Shown: positions 12,701 through 22,800 of the stretch, one piece after another
Layout: the number at the start of each line of letters is the position of its first letter
Numbering within the stretch: position 1 is the stretch's first letter
Assembly: GCA_026168455.1 (NCBI GenBank)
Contig: CM047426.1
Span: forward strand, 81,929,986 to 81,993,985
From: Theocolax elegans
Lineage: Eukaryota; Arthropoda; Insecta; Hymenoptera; Cerocephalidae
Length of the DNA stretch: 64,000 nucleotides
Reading direction: 5' to 3'
Program-made: the position numbers and the translations under genes
Notes under the pieces: model-generated
The model's input: the letters and a program-made list of their open reading frames with translations, nothing else
The model's database searches: none
What the model was told of the DNA's origin: nothing

Positions 12701-12888
12701 CAAACGACGTATATTCGCGAGAAATTTACGAGGCCCGATCCCGCCCCCGTCTCCACCTCCTCCTACTCCTTGGTATCATCTAAGTAAGCAATCGATGCGC
12801 ATATTGCCGAATTTCAAGGCTCGTAAAGCGGCAGTCCCATTTACGACGGAACGGGCGCGCGAAACACGGTATGGAGGGTCATGTGGAA

Positions 12889-12924
12889 AGCTCCTCCGGC
12901 TCCTCCAGCTCCTCCAGCTCCTCC
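12889..12924. repeat. 9-bp minisatellite, four copies
   Basis: Four tandem copies of (A/G)GCTCCTCC at 12889, 12898, 12907 and 12916. On the minus strand they read as a Gly-Gly-Ala repeat inside a short frame. No other coding evidence supports a gene. Confidence 0.9.
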
Positions 12925-13089
12925 TTGGACAATATAATTCTCAACGGTAAAGTGCACTGCGCCAGACTTGTTCCGGAGCAACACACCGCAAACTCCCACA
13001 TGAGCACGCGTTTCCTCCGTATATGCGGATGATTCAAAAAGGAGGGAATATACAACCGATAAGCTTCGTGAGTTCATATTTACGTTCAT

Positions 13090-14058
13090 ACGGATTTACT
13101 TATCCGGAAGCATTCTTGCGAGCATAAAAATGCAGTTAAGCGTCAGTCAAGGGAAATATTTTTCAAAAATATGCGTGCAATCGGTATTATTACGTAATAC
13201 GATAGATGGTACAAGATATAGGTATTCGTTTTAAGTATGTAAATATAAAATTACGTAATGCTCAGAATATTCGTCTTTACATGCATGTATACGAACATAT
13301 TTTCGTACGGTACTTCGGATTGGCTTTGAGAATCGCAATATTGTATTATCGGAAGGACAACCAAGAAATTGGGTTATATTCAATATTCACGTAGTTCTCT
13401 TGCTGATGAACTACTCATTCATATATATCTATATATGACTATTATGATTTCAGAACCATCTAAGAATAGAATGTTTCGAGACAATATTATAGATATATTG
13501 ATTAGTAGATAAATCGATTTTAGGCAATGTAACTGGGTCCTACTACAAATTGTCTGAAAAATTATAAAATTATCGCAGGAGAGAGTGGTAGAAATATACG
13601 TCTACTCAAATTAATTTTATATCTACAGAAGCGTAATATATGTGTTCCAAATTGTTTAGTTGTGCAATAAGTTCGCAAATGTTTCCTTGCCTGACAGAAA
13701 TTCAACCACTAATATCAAACCAACTTTAGTTTAATGTTAACCACACACCTATTGTTCCATGCTTCCTCAACAGTTTATGTCTGTGATTCATATGACCGTA
13801 ATTGCTACGCTTCGTTAACGCATGTGAAAAAGGTGATAGATATCAAACTCGACTGTGTAATCAACCGACAAGCAGGAAACTATTAACACTCTTCGTCTAA
13901 ATAGTTATTTTCATCAAACGATAGTTTCAATTTAACAACCTTTGATCAATGTGAACTTGATAATTTTAATATGATACATTCCAACAATTTACTGCAAAAA
14001 TAATGTTCCAAGAAAATTGGTATTATCTATTAAGTGCACTGTATCACGTGTTTCTATG
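13090..14058. other. Spacer upstream of the duplicated region
   Basis: Mixed-composition DNA without a recognisable gene. A segment at about 13651-13682 (TGTGCAATAAGTTCGCAAAT) vaguely resembles a mariner terminal repeat, but no partner repeat or transposase frame was found. Confidence 0.35.
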
Positions 14059-14559
14059 GAATATAAGGAATAAAAAAATCAACGAAGGTATCGGGGCGCG
14101 AACCCACGATCCCGGGAGCGCGAGGCAGAAGCCTCACCACTGCGCTACCATTCGCAATTATCCCGGCTAGTCGACTTGGTCCTATCGACGAACGTCGCCG
14201 ATAATTCAGGGACCTAACCTGCGCCGACACTCGAAATCCGTACCCGTTATATCCCCCACCCAAACGCGACCTACGCCCTCGGGGAGCCGTTTGATCACTT
14301 CGATCACCTGGGCTAGAGAGGCGAAGGTTGTCCCTGCTCGACCGGTGTCAAGAAGACCATTTTCTGAGCACCGGGAGCCTCGTTAGGGATAGCCGTGCGT
14401 TTGCACCACCACGCTTGAGATCCCAGAAACTCAAGCTCCCCTACGTCTAGTGCCAACTTTGGAGGTGTACTGCGTATATGTATACACACTGTGGACGGAG
14501 AAACACAGGCTTTCTCCTACAGTCGTACCTCCGCACTTTGACGTTCTCGCGGGGAAATC
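14059..14559 (-). mobile_element. TRIM-like LTR retrotransposon, truncated copy X1
   Basis: This is the left, broken copy of the element described at 15854-16584. From left to right it holds one LTR lacking its first 18 bp (14059-14251), the polypurine tract complement CCCCCACCC (14253-14261), and about 300 bp of internal region. It then stops abruptly at 14559 and joins segment Y1. Compared with X2 it lacks about 329 bp, including the primer binding site and the whole second LTR. The pol III A box (14137-14147) and B box (14094-14104) are intact. Its LTR matches the other LTRs almost perfectly (7 rather than 8 A residues in one run). The internal part carries several small indels relative to X2. 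Confidence 0.85.
14086..14155 (-). ncRNA. tRNA-like pol III module in the X1 LTR
   Basis: On the minus strand this has an A box TAGCGCAGTGG (14137-14147), a 32-nt gap and a B box GGTTCGCGCCC (14094-14104). A T7 run (complement of 14072-14078) follows. It is the same module as in the intact LTR at 16416-16488. A transcript would be about 80-90 nt. Confidence 0.6.
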
Positions 14560-15858
14560 GGGTATAAAAAACATTATCAACTTTATAAATAATTTATAAG
14601 GAATTGAATAACAGTAATGAATAGAGTATAACTTAGTTACAATAGAGATAAAGGATAATATCTGCACATTAACAAAGAGAATAATTTACCTCTGAGAAAC
14701 GGATTGCGATCGAGCTTTGTCTAATGAATTTAGAATCTAAAAATAAAGTGGATATCGTACGAGTTACTTAGTAAGGTAGAACATTTAATTTTATTATTAA
14801 ATTTTCCGATTACACTATGTACGTGAATTATTAATTCACAATTGTCAAGATATTTTTTGTTTTAAAGAAACTATACAATTAATAATTCAGTGTTACGAAT
14901 GAACAGGTATTTAGCATCACGTAAAGATAATTATATCTTTTATCGTGACACTATATTAATTGTACTAAAAGTGTAAAATTTAAAATATAAATCACATTGG
15001 AGTAAGGTATCACATCTCTCCGCGTGTGACAGTCCAAAACGAGATAAAATATTTTTTCTTTCAATTCGCGATTCTCGATGATCAGTCAAGTCAGAACCTC
15101 AGCCCAGAGAGACACACCCAGTCGATATCCACTCACAGGTCAGCGACGTCTTGCGACCGCAAGAGAGTCGACGGTGAAGCGAGTATAGACAAGAAGGATC
15201 GCGAAGCCGATAGTCCCGTCATACACGTCGGGACGACGATGCGAAAATCGCCTTTAATGTTCTTCCGGTCGACCTGCCGCGTCGTCTCTCTATCTCTTTG
15301 GCTTTCCCGGTCGATCCCCGCGCTTGCACTTTCCTGAAGGGGAAAAGGAGAAGCTCTAACATCAGGCGCACATATATACACCCACACGCTGCAGAATACA
15401 CGTACACACAGAGCAACTGGAGAAGGCAGACGCTAAGGACGTTCGCCTCCGGGACCTTCGACTTTTCTTGGATTATGTATCGAGCGGCGTCCGTGAGGGA
15501 GGGAAGGGGAGGTGGCTGGCCAAATTTACAACTTCCCGTGAGCCTCCAACCTCGCGGACGAGGTTCTCTATGTCTATATACACCGGCACTCGCGTGGAAG
15601 ATATGAGCGACGTGTATAGTCTCCAGACGAATGGCGGAAGTGAACGCGCGGGGTGAGCTTCAATTTTGCAGACCCGGTGAAACTTTGTGAAGGCATGAGG
15701 GACTGAGGATGATTGATTTCTCTATTCTACCTATATACTACTATCCTTCTTTTTCAATTTCACCTCCTCTTAACTGATCTGTACATCTAATTCTAAATTC
15801 GACTAATTAATTTCGTGTCACTCGCGCTTAACTATTTTACAATTTAAATACTTAATTA
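14560..15858. repeat. Duplicated segment Y, copy 1
   Basis: About 1.3 kb nearly identical to 16587-17885. By eye there are about six or seven differences, concentrated in the AT-rich first 450 bp, plus one 1-nt indel near 15416. The first part is AT-rich. The core (about 15010-15700) is GC- and CpG-rich, and the end is AT-rich again. The core contains an initiator-like TCAGTC (15082-15087) and a good splice donor (GGG|GTGAGCTT at about 15651), so it could be a non-coding first exon. Long stop-free frames on both strands start at GTG or TTG, or have no ATG in a usable position, and are not called as genes. The right edge shares AATTA (15854-15858) with the LTR of X2. Confidence 0.9.
15084..15650 (+). 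promoter_or_regulatory. Candidate initiator and non-coding first exon in Y1
   Basis: TCAGTC gives a possible +1 at 15084, and AGACA follows at about +27, one base off the usual downstream-promoter-element position. A 5' splice donor GTGAGC follows at about 15651. The interval is CpG-rich and contains only short ATG frames. The same signals recur in Y2 at about +2026. All of this is motif reading. Confidence 0.2.
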
Positions 15859-15874
15859 TCCCGGCTAGTCGACT

Positions 15875-15909
15875 TGGTCCTATCGACGAACGTCGCCGAT
15901 AATTCAGGG
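15875..15909. other. Strong hairpin in the LTR
   Basis: The arms TATCGACG and CGTCG-C-CGATA (15881-15901) enclose an AA loop with one bulged base. GGTCC and GGACC outside can extend the stem across a 6-nt asymmetric bulge. The hairpin recurs unchanged in the LTRs at about 14178-14212 and 16511-16545. It is separate from the tRNA-like module and lies upstream of it in the element's sense. Confidence 0.6.
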
Positions 15910-15949
15910 ACCTAACCTGCGCCGACACTCGAAATCCGTACCCGTTATA

Positions 15950-15958
15950 CCCCCACCC
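15950..15958 (-). other. Polypurine tract of the TRIM element
   Basis: The minus strand reads GGGTGGGGG immediately before the 3' LTR start TATAACGGG. This is the expected place and composition for the second-strand primer of an LTR retrotransposon. Copy X1 has the same tract with one extra A. Confidence 0.75.
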
Positions 15959-16357
15959 AAACGCGACCTACGCCCTCGGGGAGCCGTTGATGATCGACTT
16001 CTCACCTGGGCTAGAGAGGCGAAGGTGGTCCCTGCTCGACCGGTGTCAAGAAGACCATTTTCTGAGCACCGGGAGCCTCGTTAGGGATAGCCGTGCGCGT
16101 TGCACCACCACGCTTGAGATCCCAGAAACTCAAGCTCCCCTACGTCTAGTGCCAACTTTGGAGGTGTACTGCGTATATGTATACACACGTGGACGGAGAA
16201 ACACAGGCTTTTCTCCTACAGTCGTACCTCCGCACTTTGACGTTCTCGCGGGGAAATCCACCGGGATGTGGTGGGGGGATGGGAGTTTGTGACCGACTTC
16301 GGTCCAAGATGAGCAGGCGAAGATAAACTACTTCGTCTCTTCTGGCAAGTGGGTTTT

Positions 16358-16370
16358 GAGTTGGGCGCCA
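16358..16370 (-). other. Primer binding site, tRNA-Lys type
   Basis: The minus strand reads TGGCGCCCAACTC, two nucleotides downstream of the 5' LTR end. The first 11 nt are complementary to the 3' end of tRNA-Lys(CUU), as far as I recall that tRNA. The last two diverge. Position and sequence together are the main reason for calling an LTR retrotransposon rather than a SINE. Confidence 0.75.
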
Positions 16371-16372
16371 TT

Positions 16373-16584
16373 TGTAACGGGGTACGGATTGAATATAAGG
16401 AATAAAAAAAATCAACGAAGGTATCGGGGCGCGAACCCACGATCCCGGGAGCGCGAGGCAGAAGCCTCACCACTGCGCTACCATTCGCAATTATCCCGGC
16501 TAGTCGACTTGGTCCTATCGACGAACGTCGCCGATAATTCAGGGACCTAACCTGCGCCGACACTCGAAATCCGTACCCGTTATA
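16373..16584 (-). repeat. Complete LTR of the TRIM element
   Basis: The 212-bp repeat is bounded by imperfect inverted ends TGTAACGGGGTACGG and CCGTACCCGTTATA (plus-strand left and right). The minus-strand order is: an inverted end; a hairpin region; the tRNA-like module; a T8 run (complement of 16404-16411); and the 3' end TTACA. Two further partial copies lie at 14059-14251 and 15854-15949 with almost no sequence change, suggesting recent activity. The minus-strand 5' end is TA rather than the canonical TG. Confidence 0.85.
16416..16488 (-). ncRNA. tRNA-like RNA polymerase III module inside the LTR
   Basis: On the minus strand an A box TAGCGCAGTGG (16480-16470) fits TRGYNNANNNG. A B box GGTTCGCGCCC (16437-16427) fits GGTTCGNNNCC. 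They are 32 nt apart, as in a tRNA gene. The ends CGAATGGTA and TACCTTCG can pair with one bulge, like an acceptor stem. GAGGC/GCCTC forms a 5-bp stem around TTCT where an anticodon arm would be. The T-arm stretch TCGTGGGTTCG equals that of tRNA-Lys(CUU) as I remember it. A T8 run 15 nt past the module end would terminate pol III. The fold is degenerate and no anticodon can be assigned, so I do not call a functional tRNA. Confidence 0.65.
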
Positions 16585-16586
16585 AT

Positions 16587-17885
16587 GGGTATAAAAAACA
16601 TTATCAACTTTATAAATAATTTATAAGGAATTGAATAACAGTAATGAATAGAGTATAACTTAGTTACAATAGAGATAAAGGATAATATCTGCACATTAAC
16701 AAAGAGAATAATTTACCTCTGAGAAACGGATTGCGATCGAGCTTTGTCTAATGAATTTAGAATCTAAAAATAAAGTGGATATCGTACGAGTTACTTAGTA
16801 TGGTAGAACATTTAATTTTATTATTAAATTTTCCGATTACACTATGTACGTGAATTATTAATTCACAATTGTCACGATATTTTTTTTTAAAAGAAACTAT
16901 ACAATTAATAATTCAGTGTTACGAATGGACAGGTATTTAGCATCACGTAAAGATAAATATATCTTTTATCGTGACACTATATTAATTGTACTAAAAGTGT
17001 AAAATTTAAAATATAAATCACATTGGAGTAAGGTATCACATCTCTCCGCGTGTGACAGTCCAAAACGAGATAAAATATTTTTTCTTTCAATTCGCGATTC
17101 TCGATGATCAGTCAAGTCAGAACCTCAGCCCAGAGAGACACACCCAGTCGATATCCACTCACAGGTCAGCGACGTCTTGCGACCGCAAGAGAGTCGACGG
17201 TGAAGCGAGTATAGACAAGAAGGATCGCGAAGCCGATAGTCCCGTCATACACGTCGGGACGACGATGCGAAAATCGCCTTTAATGTTCTTCCGGTCGACC
17301 TGCCGCGTCGTCTCTCTATCTCTTTGGCTTTCCCGGTCGATCCCCGCGCTTGCACTTTCCTGAAGGGGAAAAGGAGAAGCTCTAACATCAGGCGCACATA
17401 TATACACCCACACGCTGCAGAATACACGTACACACAGAGCGAACTGGAGAAGGCAGACGCTAAGGACGTTCGCCTCCGGGACCTTCGACTTTTCTTGGAT
17501 TATGTATCGAGCGGCGTCCGTGAGGGAGGGAAGGGGAGGTGGCTGGCCAAATTTACAACTTCCCGTGAGCCTCCAACCTCGCGGACGAGGTTCTCTATGT
17601 CTATATACACCGGCACTCGCGTGGAAGATATGAGCGACGTGTATAGTCTCCAGACGAATGGCGGAAGTGAACGCGCGGGGTGAGCTTCAATTTTGCAGAC
17701 CCGGTGAAACTTTGTGAAGGCATGAGGGACTGAGGATGATTGATTTCTCTATTCTACCTATATACTACTATCCTTCTTTTTCAATTTCACCTCCTCTTAA
17801 CTGATCTGTACATCTAATTCTAAATTCGACTAATTAATTTCGTGTCACTCGCGCTTAACTATTTTACAATTTAAATACTTAATTA
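16587..17885. repeat. Duplicated segment Y, copy 2
   Basis: This copy is nearly identical to 14560-15858 at an offset of about 2027 bp. It is joined on the left to the intact TRIM LTR through ATG and on the right continues into unique AT-rich DNA (TTAATTAATTTAA). One extra G near 17441 relative to Y1 merges two frames into a 119-codon stop-free stretch (17324-17683). That stretch starts at TTG and has its first ATG only 28 codons from the end, so it is not called as a gene. Confidence 0.9.
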
Positions 17886-18560
17886 ATTTAATTTATTTAA
17901 CTAATGCTTTCATGGAATAAGTAATAATTAGTATCAAATTATTCCAAAATTTAAAGACAATAAAATACATTATACGCATTTGTTGCATATTTAAATAATA
18001 TACTTGAGTAATGGATATAGTTATGTACAAAAAATAATGAAGAATTCCTCTATCGCCAAGATATGTTATAAGAAAATTCCTGTTAATTTAATTGTGCTTA
18101 TAGCTATTTGTACATTAAAATTTATATAAAAATTATGTTTAATTTGTAATGATCAATGCAGAAGCTTATCATTACTTATCATTACAAATATAGATATACG
18201 TATACAAATATGTATTTTTTAAAACCTGAATATGCTGGTGTGTTTAATAGACAGTCAAATTACCTGTGTAACAATTTAAGTGATTGAGCATGATGAATAG
18301 TTATAATAATAGGTCTGCAAGGGTTAATTGTCGACAATAGTTTGAAATAAAATGATAAACATATTTTGAAACTCTTATAGAATAGACACGAAGAAAATAA
18401 ATGGCAGACAAACTAATCCGGAAAATCTTAATAGTTGGTTGAACGCAAACCTGCCAAAAAGTGCCGTTCTGACCAAACAATTAGATATCGCAAAAACCCG
18501 ATATTCCCAACCACGAAAATATTATCTTTTAAACGAAATACGTTAGCTACGAAAATAAAA
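17886..18560. other. AT-rich non-coding DNA, nothing seen
   Basis: Unique sequence right of the duplication. A short direct repeat ATCATTACTT occurs twice near 18168-18185. There is no gene signal. Confidence 0.45.
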
Positions 18561-18870
18561 CAAAAACTATACTAGGATGAAACTTTTCCTCCGAGACGGT
18601 CGCACGAATTTGGGATGAAATCGCCGCTTGAAGCGCTCGCGACGTTAAAATAACGAGAGTTCAACTTTAATAATAACAGCCTGGCGTCGCCGGCTCTTTT
18701 CTCTCCCCCTCAACCACCCGTCTTTCATGCGCACAAAAGAGCAGCAACCACGCGGGGGCGGGAAAAAAAGTAGAGGAGGAGGGTTTGAGAGAGCCAAAGT
18801 CTGAGGGAAATCCGTTCATCGTTCACGATTATTCACGAGGGGAATTAAGGGTTCTCTTCTTGCTCTCTCG
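18561..18870. promoter_or_regulatory. CpG-rich island
   Basis: About 300 bp of GC-rich sequence with a purine-rich stretch (about 18750-18800). It has no coding frame or core-promoter motif I trust. Confidence 0.25.
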
Positions 18871-21800
18871 AACGAATGTGTTTTTTTTTTTCACCGTACG
18901 CGTTTGATAAATTTGCTTTGCGCTAAATATTTTTTTTTGATAAGGCGTCACTTTACCGCATTACAAGTAGCTTTCACGAGGCGCGCATTAACTTTATCAT
19001 ATTTCTTGAATTCACGCTATGTATGGCAGAAATAAGGTTGTAAGCAAGATGAGTTTGTTATATGTGCGCTGGGAGGTGGAGGTTTCCGGAACTATTGTAA
19101 AGTACGCTTGGCGTACAACAAGTTTATACTTCAAACTAGTATTTTACATAAAACGCATTAAGAATATCAAATTACTAGGTTAAACAATGTTTTATTCGAT
19201 TCAAAATCTATTTACAGATATTTCTCTTGAACTTAAAATAGAATAATGTACGAATAACTTTTATTTTGTCTATTCCAATAATCCTTGTGAGCTTGACACA
19301 CTTATACAATAGAGGGTAACGTTTAAAAAAGTTAATAGGCTAAAATATTAGATATTTCAATTTCCTGAAAGCAAAAAAAGCAATTCAATTTCAAAGCCAC
19401 GGCTAAATTTAGGAAAATTATTCACTCGTAACGCACAAAGAATTATTGTCAATATTGTTGTTAAGTATATGTAATTGAATAAGACCGTCGGAACATAATC
19501 TTCAAAGAAAGGGAACGCGATACTAAAAGCGTCACAAATTTGAGTACCACATCAAAGGGTTAGCGAGACCAAACACGAGTTTCCGGGCTCCTAAAATTTG
19601 TACTTCCCCCTATCGATGTTAAATTTGGCATCGATTTTTTTTTCTTTTACGACGAAGTTAAAGTTCACACGTGTACCGAATAATTAAACAACAAACTTGC
19701 CTTAAAAATTGAAGCGATTTTTAAACGTGCATGTGTACAAGCACGCGAGGATCTTGAAAAATTCATCAAGTTATGCGTCGCCTCTGTATACCGTACTCAG
19801 TGTCTGAAATGTTGGCAGCTGAGGCTATCATTAAATTTTTAAAAGAAGAAGTGTTCTAGACGTGCAACGTCTATATAACCCTTTTTGAATACGGAGACAT
19901 GTTCACATAAGATTTCCTACTTTTAAAAAGATTTCATATTTAACAAAATATTTAACTCCTTTTGACCTAATATCATCATACAATTGACGTGTTCCAATAG
20001 TAGGAATAGCGATAGAACATTTATGTATAATACCTATAGCTTGAAACCTAATTAAATTATATTTTGTCAAATCTTAATATGCATGTATTTAACCATCAAT
20101 AAATCTGTTGTTTTAAGCAGAAACATATTACAGTTACAGATTTACGAATCGCACTCACTTAAAATACCTACTGTTTAATAATCAATTTTTCACAAAAAAC
20201 AACAATATGAAATTTATCTTGCATAAATTTTCCTTTTTACTCCGATTCATTAATCGATTATTCAGCTGCGTGTAATATAATATATATCATCTTAATTACA
20301 TCAATAAAATAAATTACGTTTGAAACAACTTTATATTACATTTAATGATATAAATTTTAAATTAAACATACGTCAAAATTGTCACTGAAATATATGTAAT
20401 GTATGACTCGTCAAAAACGTGATAAATAACGTCAAGAACGTTAAACAAATAAAACATTGATACAATAACTGGTCAAAATTTAATAAGCTATAAAATTAAA
20501 ATGATATTAATAATTAAGAGATCGGTAGACGAGCATTTAGCTAATAATGCTAAATTTAATATTAAAATAATTCTGTTTTACATCAATACTAATGAATAAA
20601 AAGACTTCACAGTGAATGTAAAAATTTCAATAATTCATTTTATATGTATGTATAAATATATCCATATACCTTGGTAATTTAAATTTCGCAGATTAATAAT
20701 AAATTGACCTCGTTTATTAGATAATTTATGCACAAAGGGTATATCTTTTACTTAATTAAACGCAACGCGGACACTTTACTTTAAAGAAATATATAATTTA
20801 TTAGTTAACGTAATTTGAATAATAAATATCACATAACACCGTAATGTAACTTGATTGAACAAAATTGAATTTTCAAGCTTGAAATAAGCGTTCAAACAAA
20901 GCACACATCGCACATATAAACGAGGATGTTATAAAATACATCCTCGTTATTCTCGCGCGGGCCACACCCAAATTCCCAAATACATATTTTGTAGCGTGCG
21001 ACCGACGTTTTCCCCGAGGTTAAAAAGAGAAAAAATACAACAACAAAATTGTGTATGACTGATTCCCATAAATATAAAAGATGGCAAAGGACATTAATTC
21101 GATTTGTCCTTCCCTTTGTTTCCCCGTGTAATTTAATTTGCCCGCTCAAAATACCACGGCCGTTCATTCCCTTTTGTGTTCACCCGCGATCTTTCTGATT
21201 TATTCCTGAATTTATTATGGCCAAAAAAAATGCAACCCTTCGTTCTCTCCCTTCATAATATATACCTTCTCACGACGAATTGTTGCAATAGTCTGAGGTG
21301 TTTACAAATATTTAATTCAAGCCCATCTCGAGCATTTTACGCGTGCAGTATCTGCTTTCGTTTTTTTTTTCATCCTCATTCGGATTTACTTATTTTTTAA
21401 AACCGACCACTCGGTTGCTCTTTTAGATCTTATTTATTATTTACGATGCGACTGACGTGTGTACATGCTTTATACAGTTGAAATCTTTAATTATTAACCA
21501 GAATCGCGTCCTTTTATCTACAAAGCGTTTGGGATTTTTAAATTTGGGTCGAGCCAAACCTGGTATTTCATTCTGAAATTATGAAAATTTAAAACCATTT
21601 GCGATCCACATGCACGTGTTCAATGCCACGTGCAATCGAATTGTTTTCTGTAATTATTCAACGGTTCTTAAAATTATGTCAATTATAAATAAAATTCGGG
21701 TACAAACAAATGCGTTCGTATCGAAATCTATTGTTAGCGATAGACAAATTAATTTTCTCCCTTTGACTTTTGTTTCGCTCGATCGCGTTACTTTTAAATA

Positions 21801-22200
21801 TTTTAAAATTGCGCACATTTTCGATGAAGTATATTCAAATAAAATGATATATAAAATAAACGACAATTTAAAAAAAAACATTGCGATTTCTTTTTAATTC
21901 GACGTTCAATTTATTTTTTATTGAAAACAATTAGTTCTACATAAATTGTAAGATCAACTCATTTGGACAATTGTACCAGCAAAAGATTAATTATTGCCTC
22001 TTATCGAATTGTCCTGCGGTCAAGCCAATCCACTAACGAGCTCAATTAAAACAATTTTTCTCTGAATTGTATATTCGTTTTTTATTTGTCATTCATATAA
22101 AGGCACTCTATTACGTTAATTAATTTATTTCTACAAAAGCTACACCACTGCAAAAATCCATCAAATTTCTCCAATATTTAGTCAAATTATAAAGATCTCG
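18871..22200. other. AT-rich non-coding DNA
   Basis: More than 3 kb of AT-rich DNA. A slightly GC-richer patch at about 20890-21170 gives frames on both strands without good start context or splice sites. ACGAGGATGT and ACATCCTCGT at about 20921-20948 form a short perfect hairpin. No gene is supported. Confidence 0.4.
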
Positions 22201-22800
22201 GCAATCGTCGACATTTCACGCCTCGATTCCGTTCGTCATTCTCGATCGCGATTCCCTGCATTTTATTTCCTTCGAATTCTTTTTATTTCGATATACCCAA
22301 CCGTTTGTTATTTCTCTCGCTCCCCCCCCCCCCTCCCTCTCTCTCTGTCCCTCTCTCTCTCTTGCTCTCGATTTAGCTATTTTTTTTGCCGAGCGCTTTA
22401 CGCGAGTATTAGCGCGTTGACGAGACGCGATAAAAAAAAGGTGGAGGAGCGAAGGAGGAGGGGTTTGGATCGACAGGCCAACAGAATGAGCCTTGATTGA
22501 AAAGTGGGAGAGAGAAGGCCGAAAATTCTCGGGTATCGGCCGAATTTCCACGGACGAAGCTAAAAATTGCCGATGTGGCGTGTTTTCTTCCGCAGATGTC
22601 GACACCCGGTTGATTGGCCGGCGCCGAATCGTGCGTCAAAGGCAGGTGTCGAGGGGGAGCCGTCCTCGAAAATTTACGCCCGCGTACGTGCGTACACACG
22701 TTTCTGCGTGCTCGTGACGGAGGGGTTGAAAACGGTCTGTGTATACACGGCACCAGACCACTGCGAAATTTTTGCGCCTCCAAATGTTCGGTATAGTTGT
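22201..22800. promoter_or_regulatory. GC-rich island with poly-C/CT tract
   Basis: A poly-C run (about 22323-22332) and (CT)n-rich sequence (22333-22372) lead into about 400 bp of CpG-rich DNA. Overlapping stop-free frames occur in five reading frames, which indicates GC bias rather than a gene. Confidence 0.3.

Larger units (their letters stand above)
15854..16584 (-). mobile_element. TRIM-like LTR retrotransposon with tRNA-like LTRs, copy X2
   Basis: On the minus strand the order is: complete 5' LTR (16584-16373, 212 bp), a 2-nt gap, a primer binding site TGGCGCCCAACTC (16370-16358), a roughly 420-bp internal region without a coding frame, a polypurine tract GGGTGGGGG (15958-15950), and a 3' LTR truncated at 15854. 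LTR ends are inverted repeats (TATAACGGGTACGG and CCGTACCCCGTTACA). The full element would be about 850 bp, within the size range of terminal-repeat retrotransposons in miniature (TRIMs). These lack gag and pol and depend on a relative for mobilisation. The primer site matches the 3' end of animal tRNA-Lys(CUU) for 11 nt. The left truncation is the breakpoint of the tandem duplication. No target-site duplication can be scored because one outer end is missing. Confidence 0.85.

Noticed and set aside
13650..14040. Possible mariner remnant
   Set aside because: Only one weak terminal-repeat-like motif; no partner end, TA duplication or transposase similarity.
14086..14155. Functional tRNA gene
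   Set aside because: The pol III boxes are good but the acceptor stem needs a bulge, no anticodon loop of seven can be assigned, and the sequence is part of a repeated LTR.
15026..15337. 103-codon frame repeated exactly in Y1 and Y2 (17052-17363)
   Set aside because: It starts at GTG, is preserved only because the duplication is recent, and matches no family.
16216..16563. 115-codon minus-strand frame across the TRIM
   Set aside because: It is a translation of LTR, primer site and internal DNA. The equivalent frame in X1 diverges because of indels.
17324..17683. 119-codon frame in Y2, broken by one base in Y1
   Set aside because: It starts at TTG and the first ATG is 28 codons from the end. 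The single-base difference may be a sequencing error and does not show coding constraint.
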